From assembly GCA_025201375.1 (NCBI GenBank), contig JAIWZP010000005.1, positions 868,001 to 932,000 of the forward strand: 64,000 nucleotides of DNA, written 5' to 3'. Position numbers and translations under genes: made by a program. Positions 23,100-35,380 of this stretch are shown here, piece after piece (positions within the stretch are counted from its first letter, which is position 1; each line of letters starts with the position of its first letter). The notes below the pieces were generated by a model. That model was not told the DNA's origin, searched no databases, and saw only the letters and a list, made by a program, of their open reading frames with translations. The DNA comes from Gongronella butleri (lineage: Eukaryota; Mucoromycota; Mucoromycetes; Mucorales; Cunninghamellaceae).

Positions 23100-23830
23100 T
23101 GGCGAGCTCGAAAACCAAAATGAGAAACTTGGGTCTCCAGAAATCCATCAAACTTGCACACAAAAAACGTCGAATGGAGAAAATCCCGGAATCGCAAAAA
23201 AAGAGCAGGGTTCTTCTGGTCGTTCACGAGCAATTGGTGATTTTAGATAATATTTCAAAGGCCAATTGCGCGGGAAAAACGCGCTCATAGATCTCCGCCA
23301 CGCGTCCTCTGCAAGAGACGGTCCATGTGCATGTATGATCGGGAGCAGGCGCGTATCACTCAAAGTTTGACGCGGTTTATCACGCGACCAAGTTGCCCTG
23401 CAAACATTTTGGTCGCGCTAATTCTGCCTGGAACTCATTTTTTGCAGTGATCATTAACATCCCCGTACGCAACAGCCCACCCTCTTTCTGATGGTCCGTG
23501 TTTCGCGGCTCTATCACCATTTTTCGTCGACTTTTCCTTGAAGCGAAAAAATTGGCAAATCGCATTTTACGCGAAAGCTAGTCGATGGACCCCACGTTTT
23601 TATTGCGTCCATGTCGGTGAATACAATGTATTTACTCTGTGGTTGAATGGCGTGGCTATCGGAGAACCTAAACTGCGCCCGTTTCAAATCGATGACTGGA
23701 CCCCTTGAAAAATCCGTAATTTTTCAAAATGGCCATGGGTCGCTAACCAGCGGCAGCAGCGCCCCAGGGGTGGGCTCATTTAAACGAGTCACGTTGGAAG
23801 AACATGTTCAACAGGCTAAATTCGATTTAG
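23100..23830 (+). repeat. Dispersed repeat R3, copy 2
   Basis: Aligned by eye with 54870-55570. Shared landmarks are GAGACGGTCCATGTGCATG/GAGACACGCCAGGTGCATG, TTGACGCGGTTTA.CACGCG, TTTTTATTGC, GAATGGCGTGGC and GGGTGGGCTCATT. Roughly 700 bp are homologous but diverged, with no long open frame conserved between copies. Confidence 0.8.
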
Positions 23831-24125
23831 GATGGCAGTTGTTTAAATCGACCAAAATACAGAAAAAATTGAATAAATTATGATTTTAATTCGTGTTGCC
23901 TTGTCCAACCTCACGGAACTGCATCCCGCCATGATGTTCCCGTCTGAACAAGGCCGCTGGATGTGCAGAGTTTTCCCTAGTTATTGAGAGATGGGATGGT
24001 ACTGCCCTCTTTCTTTGTTTAGCATTTGCATTAAAAGCAGTTTGCGTCTCAAGACGCGTCAATGACTGTCCCTTTTTATTAATTCAATGGTTCAAAAAAG
24101 GGAATGGGGGAATAATGGATGATGT

Positions 24126-26343
24126 TCAATTGGAGAATGGGGCTTGCATCGGGTGTTGCGGCGTGATTTTGTATGTTTTTGAGTCACGGAACGAGCGGCT
24201 CTGTGCGACGAGCTCCCTGTGGCGCTGTGTGTCTGCGTAGCAGCCTGTGACGAGCGGGTGGTAGTGATAGTCGGGGCATTTGCCGGTGCGGATGCACTGT
24301 GCGATGCTTTTGGCGACTTGTTGGCCATTTTGCCATGCGCCATGCAAGTAGCCGTACCAATGCATGGAGTACGCCTCGCCTGCAAACAACAGGCGCGGGT
24401 GGTGACTTGGCGTGTCATTGCTGGCAGGGGGTGCGGGCAGGGGTGCTTGCATGTTTTCGTGATGCTGGATGGATGCGCCGAGAGCCCAATTCGAGTACGA
24501 GCCACGGTACAACGGGTCTGTGCGCCAGCGCGGGACGAGAACGGCCAATGGCTGCGGGATGTGGCGGCCAGGGTACATGCGCTGCAGCACCGCCAGGATC
24601 TCACGCGTCACCTCGGCATCTGTCTTTTCCTCGAGTCGTGTCGATTCTTTGCCTGTCGTCGTCACCATCAAAATGTTGTCACGCGCCGACCCGCGATACC
24701 CAAGACTCGTCAGGCTCTGCCACACTGTGTAATCGCCATCGTGCCGTGTCTTGTTGCTGGCATAAAGCGCAAACTTTTTTTAAAAGTGAGCGATTCTTGT
24801 CTTTTTTTTTTCTTTTTGTTTTACCTGCCAATCCTCCCAAAATGCGTGCTCAAAATTCAAAAATATCTTTGTGTATACGGTCATGTGGAAGCTGAGCAGG
24901 GCCTCGCGCTTCCAGTCGGGAAATGGCGGGTCAAAGAGGACGTCTGTGTGCTGCAGGACACCTAAACTATAAAGAAAAAAAAGAAGATAAACGCAAGCCA
25001 TTGTTTTTGTTTTCTTTTTTTCTCTGCCTTACGAAAAGGTACAGATGGCATAGTCAGCCTCAAACACGGTGCCATTGGCGGTGTGGACGACGACCGCGCC
25101 ATTGGTATATTCTATGCGAGTCACGCGCGTATTAAAATAAAAGAGCGGGTCATGCACGGCGTTGTCGAGCACCAGGCGCCCCGCCTCTTGCTGCAGCACG
25201 TAATTAAACCCGCTAGGGCATGGGTTTGACAGGACGAAAAAAAAGGGGCCTCGTGAGCTTGCTTTTTTCCCCTGTGCTTGCTTTTTTTGTTTTTTTTTTT
25301 TGCTACCGTTGATCGATGACAAAGTCGTTGCCCAATGGGAATGTGCCTGAGACAAGGTCGACGGTGCCTGCGGCATAGTCGAGCGAGCATGCCTCTGCCG
25401 GCTCTGCAAGCTCCCAATTGATACCAAAGTATTCGACGGCGGCTTTGATGGGTGCATCCGGGTGCCATCCGAGTAGCTGCAATGCCGTGCGGCTCGACAG
25501 GTCCACCTGGTCATGCTCAATGCGCCTATCTGCTTGGTGTTGTGATCAGCCACATGACACAAATGCATGAACCTTTGTCTATCATCGTCATCAAAGAGGC
25601 GGCAATTGTCCCCGTTTTGCCACACGGCCCTTTTGCCCCCCTTTTTTCATCACATTTACCTGCCATCTTGACCATGTTGATCATCGTTTTTTCGAATTCA
25701 TGGGACCAATGATCGCCCTGGTGCCTCGGGAACGCGCCATGCTCTGTGAAATACGCGACATTCTTCTTGTCGCTCGGTGCAGTCTTTAGCCCATGGCGCT
25801 TGGCAAGCTTGTAGATCGGATTTTTGCCTTTTCCGTAAATCTAATCAACAAGATAGGCAAAAGTCGAGAGGGGGGGTGAGAAAAAAACGAAACAAAAGCG
25901 TGTGAAACCCATTTTGCAAAGCGTCGCATGAATTGCACGCCTAGAATGAGACATTGTCCTCTCTCCCAGTGGGCTCCATCCTCCCGCTCGCTCTTGCCAA
26001 AACCAAGTAGACCAGCGTTGACCCTCTTTTTTTTTTCAAAAACGCGTCGCGTGGGCCCCTTTTCCCCCTTTTTTATCGCCTATTTTACCCAATTGGCACC
26101 CAGCTCGACGACCGAGTCGCGGCCAAAGGGCTGGTGCACGACGCGACCACCGACATTGGCCTGGGCCTCGATGATTTTAATATCCGAGATGTTCAAGTGA
26201 TGCAGCTCCAGCGCTGCGGCGAGGCCACTGGCGCCCGCGCCCAGAATCAGCACCTTGGATCGGATGACCTCGCAAACAATGTGCGTAGCAAACACCAAAT
26301 ATAGCCAAGCCGCGCCTGCAATGGCCCGCTTGCTTGTCATCAT
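24126..26343 (-). CDS. Flavin-containing amine (polyamine) oxidase
   Basis: Six exons on the minus strand: 26343-26089, 25840-25660, 25529-25307, 25212-25033, 24966-24825 and 24773-24126, giving 542 residues. It begins with a hydrophobic segment (residues 5-25) that could be a signal peptide or anchor. The FAD dinucleotide motif follows: VLILGAGASGLAAALEL, then the acidic strand end IIEAQANVGGRV. ELGANWIYGKGKNPIYKLAK is the conserved amine-oxidase stretch, and RLLFAGEAYSMHWYGYLHGA is the C-terminal FAD/substrate motif. Overall it resembles FMS1/polyamine oxidases that cleave spermine or spermidine derivatives and release H2O2; substrate is not predictable. The first intron is long (248 nt) for this genome and mostly open in one frame. 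The last intron is 51 nt with an A-rich 3' end. The C-terminal 50 residues are Ser/His-rich. Confidence 0.9.
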
Positions 26344-27010
26344 AGCACAATTTTTTAAAAAACAATAAAAAAAAACAATAAAAACAGGGAGAACAGAGGT
26401 AAAAGAGGGGAAAAAGAAAAAAAGCAAGCGTCATCAAAAAAAGGGAGAGACGGCCGCTCGCCCCGCGTGCCATGCAAGGAAAAGAAAAAGGAAAAAGAGA
26501 GACCTGAGAGCACATGGCCAAAGAGTCACATGGTTAAGAAGGTTTTGGATCTTTTTTTTTATTGTGGTTGATTCATAGGAACTAATGAAATGAAATGGGA
26601 TTCATACTTGTAAAAAAAGGGGGTGGGGTTGGACCAATGCATTGAGGGGGGAGGTGAAAAATACGAGCTTGTCAAATAGACACATAGGGGCGAGAAAAAA
26701 AAAGGGGAGGGGAAAAAGACAATGGAGAGGTGATTTTCCATATCATGGATGATGGACAGCCTATAAACATATTGAGAGGGGGGAGGGATGCATAAACGAG
26801 GATCACAAAACAAACAAATAATTATAAGGGTTGGAATAGCAAATAAGATCAGGCCGGATATGAGTAAAAAAAAAATGAGAAAAAAAAGGGGGGAGGGACA
26901 AAAAACGAGCGGAAAAGAAGGGCGCCAAAACAACAATGCAAGGTTGTGACGCCGCGCGCGTGATGCAAACAAAAGGGGCATTTGCCTTTTTTTTTTTTGC
27001 ATCAATTGCA
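26344..27010. other. Intergenic: amine oxidase promoter and ste12 3' flank
   Basis: About 670 bp between the amine oxidase start and the stop codon of the Ste12 gene, both on the minus strand. It is purine-rich on the plus strand (GGGGAGGG, AAAAAGG runs), i.e. pyrimidine-rich in the direction of transcription. No gene was recognised. Confidence 0.5.
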
Positions 27011-29885
27011 TCAATTGAACACCATGGTCATGTCATTCGTTGTCAAAGGAGCGTACTCTTGATAGGTGTTGCAATAGACATTGGTGATGTGGGTATACAT
27101 AGTGAGGTCGGAAGCGTCCTGGAGGTGTGGTTGTGATGGGGATGGTGGCAATGGGAAGGTGTCTGGTTTAAATGGAGAAAGCAGAACGGTGGTGGAAGGT
27201 TGATGATGATTTTGCTGCTGCTGTTGTTGCTGCTGTTGTTGCTGTTGGTCCAATGGATGGCCCATGACATCATAGCAGCCATAATGCATCATGGAAGATG
27301 GGGACGACGTGGATGACGGGGAAAAGTCGTCTTGGTGGGGCGACAGCATGAGCATAAAATCGGGGCTTGTGTGTGCATTGGCTGTAGTTGCTGTTGTGGT
27401 GGTGATGGATGGCGGCATGGATGGTTGAACATCATCCATGTCGTCGCTTCCAATGGGGCTGGCGCCATGAAGTGGCAATTGGGCCACGTGGTGGTGAGCC
27501 GCCGCTGCCACAGCCGCCGCGGCCGCCGCAGCAACGCCCGAGGGATCGTCCACACAAGCAAAAGGCGACGCGTGGTGATGAAGAGGATGATGATGCGAGT
27601 GGTGGTGATGATGCGAGGCCGAAGGAGGGGGTGGCGGTGGGCGGACCATGGTGGAAAACGAGTCGAGCGTGGGCGACGTGCGATGCAAAAAGGACAGCGT
27701 GTCGTTTGGCGCCGGGGCGAACAAATTGGAAGTGGATGTGGGCAATTGCGTCGATGTGGACGACATCATGGGCTGCTGATCGTCGATAAACCACGTCTGC
27801 GGCGACAAAAAGTCGTTTTCAACGTGTTGTTGCTGATGCTGGTGATGCGGCGGCTGTAAAGGTGCATGGCACACATGAGCGTGTGGCGAACACATCGATG
27901 CAGGACGTGCATGCCCAGGATGCGAGTGGCGATACGTCGATTGCTTGTGGCTCAGAGCCATCGCTGCCATTGCAAGCCGACTCGTCTGATTCAGGCTATT
28001 AATGGACGTGCTGCTGCTGCTGCTGCTAGAAAAAAAAAAGCAAAAAAAGGAAAAAAACGCGTCAATTCGATTCAATTCATCTCCATTCGTTCCAAAGTCG
28101 TCCCTGAACGCGTTTTTTTTTTTTCGTATTTTTCCCAATTCTTCGGTTTTTTTTCTCCTTTTTAGATTTACCTAACAGTGGACCCGGTGATGGAAGGTGT
28201 GCGTGAGTGTGTGTTGCTTCCATGTCTGCGCACGCGATCGGGTCCGCCTGCAAAAGCGGAGGCGGTGGCGGAAGAGGAGACGGAGGTGGCGCGTCGACGG
28301 CGCTGCTTGTAGGTTGGCGAGCCGTCAAAGAGGGACAAGGCACCAAAGATGGTTTTTGTCTTTTTCAGGGTGTTTGAGTCCATGGATTTGGAGGGGAGGA
28401 CGCCATTGATGAGGGCTGGGGCGGCGGCATGATGCGCGGTGATGTCCAGGTGATGCACACCCTCGACGAGCGGGTCCTGGGGCAACATGGGCTCGGGCTT
28501 GATCTCCGACGGCGCAAGCAATGGCGCAGTGGGCGGCGACGACGATGCCGACGCATGATCGACGTGAGTTTGCGATGCAGAGGACAAGGACGACGACGAC
28601 GTGGAAGACGACGTGGATGGAAAGTACGCGGGGTGGCTCTGGCGATAGTGCTGGCGCTGCAGCTTTTGTTGCTGCAGCAGCAATTGCTGATGGAGCTGCT
28701 GATCTTGCCCAAAATCGGCCGGCACGGAATTGACGCGTGAACGACGATTTTGACCGCCAACGACGGCCGACGCGGGCGAGGGTGGCGTGCCATTACCATG
28801 GCTAGACGATGCTGGCGCAGAAACAGGCAGAGATCGACGCACTTTGGTCGCCTTGATCTCCGCACCAAGCATTGAAGTCGATGCAGATCCTTTGGGCGCT
28901 AAAAAAGATGCAATTAAAAAAAATAAGCCATTGGGAGTCTTTTTTTTTTTTTTTTTTTGGGTCCTTTTGTCCTCCCCCAATGCCTCCTTAAGGGCATCCC
29001 GCAACATCCAAAAAAGCACAGGACGGAAAAGTTTGCAGATGGCACCCTACCCTCCCCCCTCCTCCCTCTTTTTTTTTTTTTGGCTCTTGTTCTTTTTGCC
29101 TCCCCCCTTCTTCTCGCCCCTCCCCCTATTTTTTTTTCAGCCACTGTCCAAATCCCCAAGCAATTGGGACTCGAAATTAAAAAAAAATTGGAATTGGAAG
29201 CGCACTTACAAAAATGTTGGCGGACCTCGTCCTCGAATGCCTGCGCAGACGCTGCGGCCGAGATGGACATGGACTTGCGCAATTGGTCAAAGAGTTCTTG
29301 GGTGGTGTCGAGCGTGGTGGACAGCGCGGGCTCGGCGACGGCGGTAGTGGTGGGCTCGAGGCCAAGCTTTTCGCGTTTTAAATCGCGTTCGAGCGCGTCG
29401 AGGAACAACCGATCGTGCGGCACCGAGTACCAGTAAAACACTTTTTGCTTCTTTTGCGTACGGATGCAATGGTTCTTGTACAGCATGTCCAACAGCTCGG
29501 ATTTGGGCTCCTCGAGCCGCGCATCGGAGCCGGGCTTGAGGTTACGCAGATCCGAAAAGATGCCCTCTTCGAATTTCTTTGCATTGGTGATCGGGCGGCC
29601 AAAGGCGTGGAATCGGAACGTCAGCGACCGCACAATGTCCGTCCCCGTCACGAAATAAAGGTCGTGCCAGAGCACGCAAGACAACGACTCGCCCGTCGGC
29701 AGCGCAAATCGCTTCAAGGGCGAGCTTGGGTCCTCCCAATGATCAGCCGCCGTCGCCAAAAATAGCTTGAGCTCGTCGATCATCAAAAGTCGGTCCGCCT
29801 CGTTCTCGTTTGTCGGAGGGGCCATGCCAAAATTGCCATTGACCGTCGACGACCCCGTCGCGGTCGGAAAATCAGATTTCGTCAT
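27011..29885 (-). CDS. ste12: STE12-family transcription factor without zinc fingers
   Basis: Three exons on the minus strand: 29885-29210, 28898-28172 and 28025-27011, giving 805 residues. The N-terminal 40-190 region is the STE homeodomain-like DNA-binding domain: ELKLFLATAADHWED, FALPTGESLSCVLWHDLYFV, TGTDIVRSLTFRFHAFGRPI, FEEGIFSDLRNLKPGSDA, then CIRTQKKQKVFYWYSVPHDR. Ste12 acts downstream of the mating/filamentation MAP kinase cascade. The rest is low complexity with Gln, His, Ser and Ala runs; a basic KQRRRRATS stretch lies mid-protein. No C2H2 finger pair is present, unlike filamentous ascomycete Ste12. Both introns are longer than usual (311 and 146 nt) and intron 2 has two ACGCG elements. 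The Cla4/PAK kinase gene lies 2 kb away on the other strand. Confidence 0.93.
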
Positions 29886-31879
29886 ACCAAAAAAGTTTCA
29901 GTCGGGCAAGAAAAAAAAAAAGGCGTTCGTATAAAAAAAAAAAGGGCGAATTCGTGGAGAGAAGGGAAAAAAAAGAGGAAAACAATAGAAAAAAGGATGG
30001 GAAAACGTGTCAATTGAGCGTGGGATGGCTGGTTTTGCTGGGTGGCGAGACGAGCTAATCAACGAGGTGCAGTAAAAAAAAAGGGGGGGGACGATGAAAA
30101 AATGGAGCGCGTAAAGATATAAAAAGGGCGACAGGGGAAAAAAAAAAAGCTATGTAAAAATGAGCTATACAACAAATGTACAGAGGGAGGAGAGCCAAAA
30201 AAGCAAAAGACAAAGAGCAAAAAGGCTGGTCAACAAAAGAAAGAAAAAGAAAAAAAGAAGGAAATACTAATACAAAAGAAAAAAAGGCGTGTTGTGGAAA
30301 AAAGAGAGAAAAAGAAGCAAAAAACAACAAAAATCGAGAGCAGACGATGCAAAATGGGAAAAAGGGAGGGAAAAGATGGTCCCCCGTCCACCCAATGCTG
30401 GCGGGCGTGGACTTCTGGGTGAAGGGCATAAACCAATCAATCGCGTCCAATTCTGATTTATGCATCCGGGGGGGATGGAAAGGCTCCTTGCCCTTTGATC
30501 CTCTCTTTTTTTTTCACTCTCTGCCCCCCCTCTCTCTCTCCCTTTTTCTCCCTCTTCCTCCCCCCCCCGTGTTGGCCTGCCTTGCAGGACCCCCCAACAA
30601 ACAAGGGCACAACGCGCGCTCCATTCATGTAAAAGCAAGCCTGCAGCTACCCTTGGTTCGTCCTTTTTTTGGGCAATCACAGTGATTGCAGTTTAGACGA
30701 TATTTACCTTTGCATGCGTTCATTGTGCATGCAAAAGATTTTCTTTTACCCCATCTTTTTCCAGCCCAATCTATCAAAAGATACATTTTGCTGTCATCAG
30801 TCAATCCCCTGATTGTGTTACGACAAAAACACGCCTTTTTGACCCATTTCATCCTTTTTAAAAAATCGCATCACATGTGGACCCCGCCGGAAAGGCACAA
30901 GGAGCCCGTCGCGTCCGTTTGCCTCCGCCCCCCGTCCTTTTGTAAATCACAAAGCCCATGTGCTGAACCAAAGAAAACAAAAAAAAATGAAAAAGACACC
31001 CCAAAAGAAAAAGAAAAAAAGGCGCCCCAATCCATACAAGGCTCTCCTGCATGAGATCACTAACAAGCGGGCAACTTGAACCTTAATTGAAGGGAAAGAA
31101 AGCATGAGGGGGGCATCTCATCTGTGAGTTGTCTCTTTTTTTTGCCGCCGCCGCCGCCAATTTGAAGGGCAGCAAAAAGGCAAGATTCAATGTCATTGGA
31201 TCCACGTGGGCACCTTGATCTTTTTGTCTAGGCCTTGTGTTTTGCGTGGAGAGGAGGAGCGCCCAATGTGATCTCATCACCCTGTGCCAAGCGACGTTTT
31301 TTTTTTTTTCATGCAGCTCGCTTTTTTTTCTCGCTCTCTTTCGCTTTTTTTGTGCCTTGGCGGAGCGGGGTGTGTGCTACCCACTCGGAGCTGCAAATTC
31401 GGAGGGGGGGGTTGCGACCGCGCCGCATGAGCCAAAAGGCACCATTGGGCCACCACGCCCATCATGGGAGGATTTTGGCATTCCGCGCGGCGAACAACGC
31501 CCTTACCTTTTTTTTTCGCCCTCTTTTGCCTCCTTATTCTTGCCTTTCCTGGGTGGCAATGACCCTTCCACGCTAAATGGGTTCGCCCCTATTCCGCCTT
31601 TTATTTGTCCTTTGTTTGTTTGTGCCATTGACTTGTTTGTTTATCGCGCCTGCCTTGGTTATTTTTTTTTTTTTTTTACTTTTTGCACTAGAACGGACGC
31701 CCTCGTCGATATCCAATTGCACGCATTGTTGAGAGACAGCTCCTTGGAAATCATCTAAACAGCCCTTTCCATCCCCCTGCCTTTTTTTTTCTTCTTTTTG
31801 GGCTGTCCAGCGCGACGACTTTTTTTTGCCCGATTACACCTCATTTGCGCTCTTTTTTTACTTTTTGCGTGACAATTTC
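29886..31879. promoter_or_regulatory. Long divergent intergenic region, ste12 / Cla4 kinase
   Basis: About 2 kb between divergent starts, the longest non-repetitive intergenic stretch in the window. It contains long purine-rich (30100-30350) and pyrimidine-rich (30500-30570, 31300-31800) tracts and a GCC trinucleotide run at 31145-31156. A CACTAG acceptor-like site after a T-tract at 31660-31690 hints at a non-coding 5' exon for the kinase. No coding gene was recognised. Confidence 0.5.
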
Positions 31880-34800
31880 ATGACCCTAGACGCGGTCAGA
31901 AAGGACGGCTTTGTCTATGTCAAGGAAGAGGGCCTGCGTGCCTGGATTTGGTCTAAAAGATATCTGGTTTTACGTGATCAATGCTTAACGATCCATCGAA
32001 GCGAGGTAAAAAAAAAAAAAGGGGGAAGCAAACAACGAGGCGGTGGTGCTTCATTCCTCTTTTCTCTTGTTTTTCCACGCGACCAGCACCTTGGCCAATG
32101 CGTGGCCATGGTCGCGCTAAAAATGGTAGCGGCCGTGAATCGCTCCGACTTGAAATCGCACTGTTTTGAGCTCGACACGGTGAAAAAGAAGATTTACATT
32201 GCGTGCCGCAACGATGAGGAGCTGTATTCGTGGATGGACAAGATTTACAACGTAAGGAGTCCAAAAAAAAAAAAAAATGGGGGCCGCATGCCTTGCATGG
32301 CCTGATTTTTTTCTTTTTTTTGATTTTTCTGGTTTTCGATTCAGCTTTCGCCCTTGGGCGCCTCTGGGCCAACGGATGTTGTACACAATGTGCATGTTGG
32401 CTTTGATCCCATCTCTGGCGCATTCACAGTAAAGCGGGGAAAAGGGCAAAAAAAAGAAAATGGAAAGGGTTGAATTTGTCACGCCATGCTTTGCTTACCA
32501 GGGCGCGACCTGGGCTTTTTTTTTTTTTGTGATAGGGTCTTCCTGATCAATGGAATGTGCTTCTCAAGGGGTCCAAGATCACGCCCGAGGATGCCGCAAA
32601 GAACCCACGTGCCGTTCTCGAGGCACTCGAGTTTTACACGGAGCAGACGCGGCGCGAGAAGCAGCCATACGCGGCTGACGACGACAGCCACCATGACCAT
32701 GACCACGACCGCACCAATTGGGAAGGGCCCGAGCCAATGGGGCCCGCCTCGGGCGCAAAAACCGCCGCATCATCACACGACACCCCCACCACCGCCGCCT
32801 CCATCAAGCCGAGTCGCTCCACGCCCGCCGTGCGCGCCATTCGCGACCCACCTGCCGTTCCCACCATGCTTGCCTCTCCAGCAAACAAGGCAAAGGACAA
32901 AATCGGGGTAAAAAAAGGAAAAAGAAGAAAGAAAAATGGCTAAAAAGGGGAAAAACGCGTCGCGACGCGTCGTCGTTGTGGTCATGCCCCGCTCACTCAC
33001 CCTTTTGCAACCAATTGGCAGCGTGTGTCGTCAAATGAAAGTCCGAGTCCCAACAAAAGCACGCGTCTTGCTCCTTCGGCAGGCGAATTGCCGCCAACCC
33101 CGGTTTTGCCGTCCTACTCGATGAAGACAGAGGTACCACCCACGCACTCGTGACTCGGATTTGTGCCCATGGCGAGGCACTTCTTTTTTTTTTTTTGCGC
33201 GCGCGCAAATTGACATGACTCACTGTTTTTTGTCATTTTTTGTCATTTTTTTCATGATAGGGTCGCCGACCTTCTGCGTCGTCGTCGACTGCGACCGCCA
33301 CGACGTTGAGCAAGAGCAAGAGCACGAGCACGCGCACGAGTCCTCGATACGTTTCGTCGTCCAAAGCGGCGTCCATGGCGTCAAAGAAGGGCTTCACGCC
33401 GCCAACGCCGCAGCCATCGATTGCATCATCGACGCCACGCGCATCCACGGCCAAGACGATGCAGAAAGCGGCCATGGTGGCTTCCAGCAGCAGCAACGCA
33501 AGGGCCCCGGACACACTGTCGTCATCGGTGTCCGAAAGACCCCATTTGCATAGGCCGGAGCCGCCCCATGCGCATGCACCGCCCCAAAAGAGCCCGTCCC
33601 TGAAAAAGCAAACTTCCGCGCACCGTCTAAAATCGCCAGCTGACCCATTGCACCGTCGCCCATCGCAAAAGCATCAACAATTGCACGAAAAACCTACGCC
33701 ACAATTCCAAACCTCGACCCCCGTTCCCACCTCCTCCTCGGCAAGCACTCCTTCCCACAATAGACAAGAACATCGTATCAGCACCATGTCAAAGGCACAA
33801 ATCTTGGAACGATTACGTAAAAAAAATAGAAAAATACCGCAAAAACGCGAAAATGACATCAATTTCTTTTTTTTACGTTTCTGGGCGTAGAATCCGTGGT
33901 GTCCAATGGCGACCCCAGTGTGCATTATCGACGCATCAAGCGAATTGGTCAAGGGTAAAATCCACTGGAGCGAGTTGGACAAGGGCGCGGACGGGGCACA
34001 TTTGTTCACACGAGGCAATCCGAGGAAAACGCGTCGGCTGATCTCCTCCCCCCTCTTTTTTTCTATTGTTGGTCTTGGCCTCCCCTCCCCCCACCCTTCA
34101 GAGCATCGGGATCAGTGTACTTGGCCAGCCATCTCAGCACAAACAACAAGGTGGCCATCAAACAGATGGATTTGACAAAGCAGAGCCGCCTGGATCTCAT
34201 TGTCAACGAGATCATGGTCATGCAAGAGTCCAAGCACTCCAACATTGTCAATTTCCTCGATTCGTTTCTTGTGTCTGGCGATTTGTGGGTCGTCATGGAG
34301 TATATGGAGGGCGGCGCCCTTACAGACATCATTGAGAACAATACAATGACCGAGGCCCAGATTGCCACTGTTTGCCTGGAAGTAAGAAACAACTCTGTGC
34401 TCTCCAATTACTCTCTGTCCCCCGCCCGTGGACGCGTCAATGGCCGCGCAAAGCGACCTTTTCTCATTTTTTTGTCATTTTTCTCATTCTTTTGCCCAGA
34501 CGATCAAAGGTCTCCATCATTTGCATTCACAAAAGATCATCCATCGTGACATCAAATCAGACAATGTGCTGCTGAATATGCAGGGGCAAGTCAAAATCAG
34601 TAAGTGGGACGGAAAATCCCTCCCTTGATCCTTTTATTAGGCGTAGCCATCTCCCCAATGGATCAGCAATTGATTCCATTTGCCCCCCCCCTTTCTCCTC
34701 AATTAGGCGACTTTGGCTATTGTGCCAAGCTCACCGAGCAAAAGAACAAGAGAGCAACCATGGTGGGGACACCATATTGGGTAAAGTGGCAAATTGGGCG

Positions 34801-35380
34801 AAAAAAAAAAATCCATTGGCAGCCGCCACCCTTCTCGCACTTTTTTTGTGGGACCTTTCACAGAAGAAAAGTAGGGGTGCCAGGCTTAACCTTATATTTA
34901 TTCTTTTTGTCGTGGCAGATGGCGCCAGAGGTCGTGAAACAAAAACCATACCAGAGCACGGTCGATATTTGGAGTCTTGGGATTTTGACGATTGAAATGA
35001 TCGAGGGCGAGCCGCCGTACCTGGACGAGGAGCCATTGAAGGCACTGTACCTGATTGCCACCAATGGCACGCCCACACTCAAGAATCCGGAGCGTTTGTC
35101 GCGTGAATTGAAGAGCTTTCTTGCCGTGTGCCTTTGTGTGGACGTCAAATCTCGCGCGACGGCCGCTGAGCTTTTGGAGGTACGACCCAAACCCCAAGAA
35201 AAAGAAAGATGCCACGACAAAAGTGCAAAAAAAGTCCGTGACACTGACTATTTCTTTATTCTTTCTTCACAATTGGCGGATCAGCACGTGTTTTTAAGAA
35301 AAGCGGGTCCTGTGGAGACGCTTCCGTCGCTGCTAAAGTTCAAGTTGCCATCATCGTCGCTTGCATCGTCCTCCTCATAA
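31880..35380 (+). CDS. cla4: Cla4-type p21-activated kinase (PH-CRIB-kinase)
   Basis: Twelve exons: 31880-32005, 32087-32251, 32345-32428, 32536-32907, 33022-33132, 33261-33816, 33891-33954, 34102-34381, 34500-34599, 34707-34780, 34919-35179 and 35285-35380, giving 762 residues. Order of domains: a PH domain (residues 8-97, ending [11 protein letters not shown]), a CRIB/PBD motif at about 108-140 ([20 protein letters not shown]) that binds Cdc42/Rac-GTP, a long Ser/Thr/Pro-rich linker, then the kinase domain. Kinase landmarks are GQGASGSVYL, Lys513 in [12 protein letters not shown] with Asp603, DFG, and the activation segment [12 protein letters not shown]. The PH domain marks it as Cla4/Skm1 rather than Ste20. 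It is expected to control polarity, septation and filamentation. The start is the first in-frame ATG; upstream non-coding exons are possible. Confidence 0.93.

Larger units (their letters stand above)
19992..24125. other. 4.1-kb repeat-rich, gene-poor block
   Basis: No gene was recognised. The block contains two copies of repeat R4, a satellite-like region (20830-21620), a short-unit minisatellite (21650-21990), an R3 copy (23100-23830) and a few TACTGTA motifs near 20110-20165. Longer open frames are explained by the tandem repeats and lack family motifs. Confidence 0.7.

Noticed and set aside
20000..24100. Autonomous transposon in the repeat block
   Set aside because: No transposase, reverse transcriptase or integrase motif, and no clear terminal repeats or target-site duplications were visible.
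26559..27014. Hydrophobic 151-codon minus-strand frame in the ste12 3' flank
   Set aside because: Its composition (Phe, Leu, Ser, Pro runs) reflects the pyrimidine-rich untranslated region and no motif is present.
28168..29019. Separate gene between the two halves of ste12
   Set aside because: The three blocks 29885-29210, 28898-28172 and 28025-27011 join in frame with good splice sites and make a single Ste12-type protein.
30055..31760. Several 100-170-codon frames upstream of the kinase
   Set aside because: They lie in low-complexity purine or pyrimidine tracts and have no recognisable domains.
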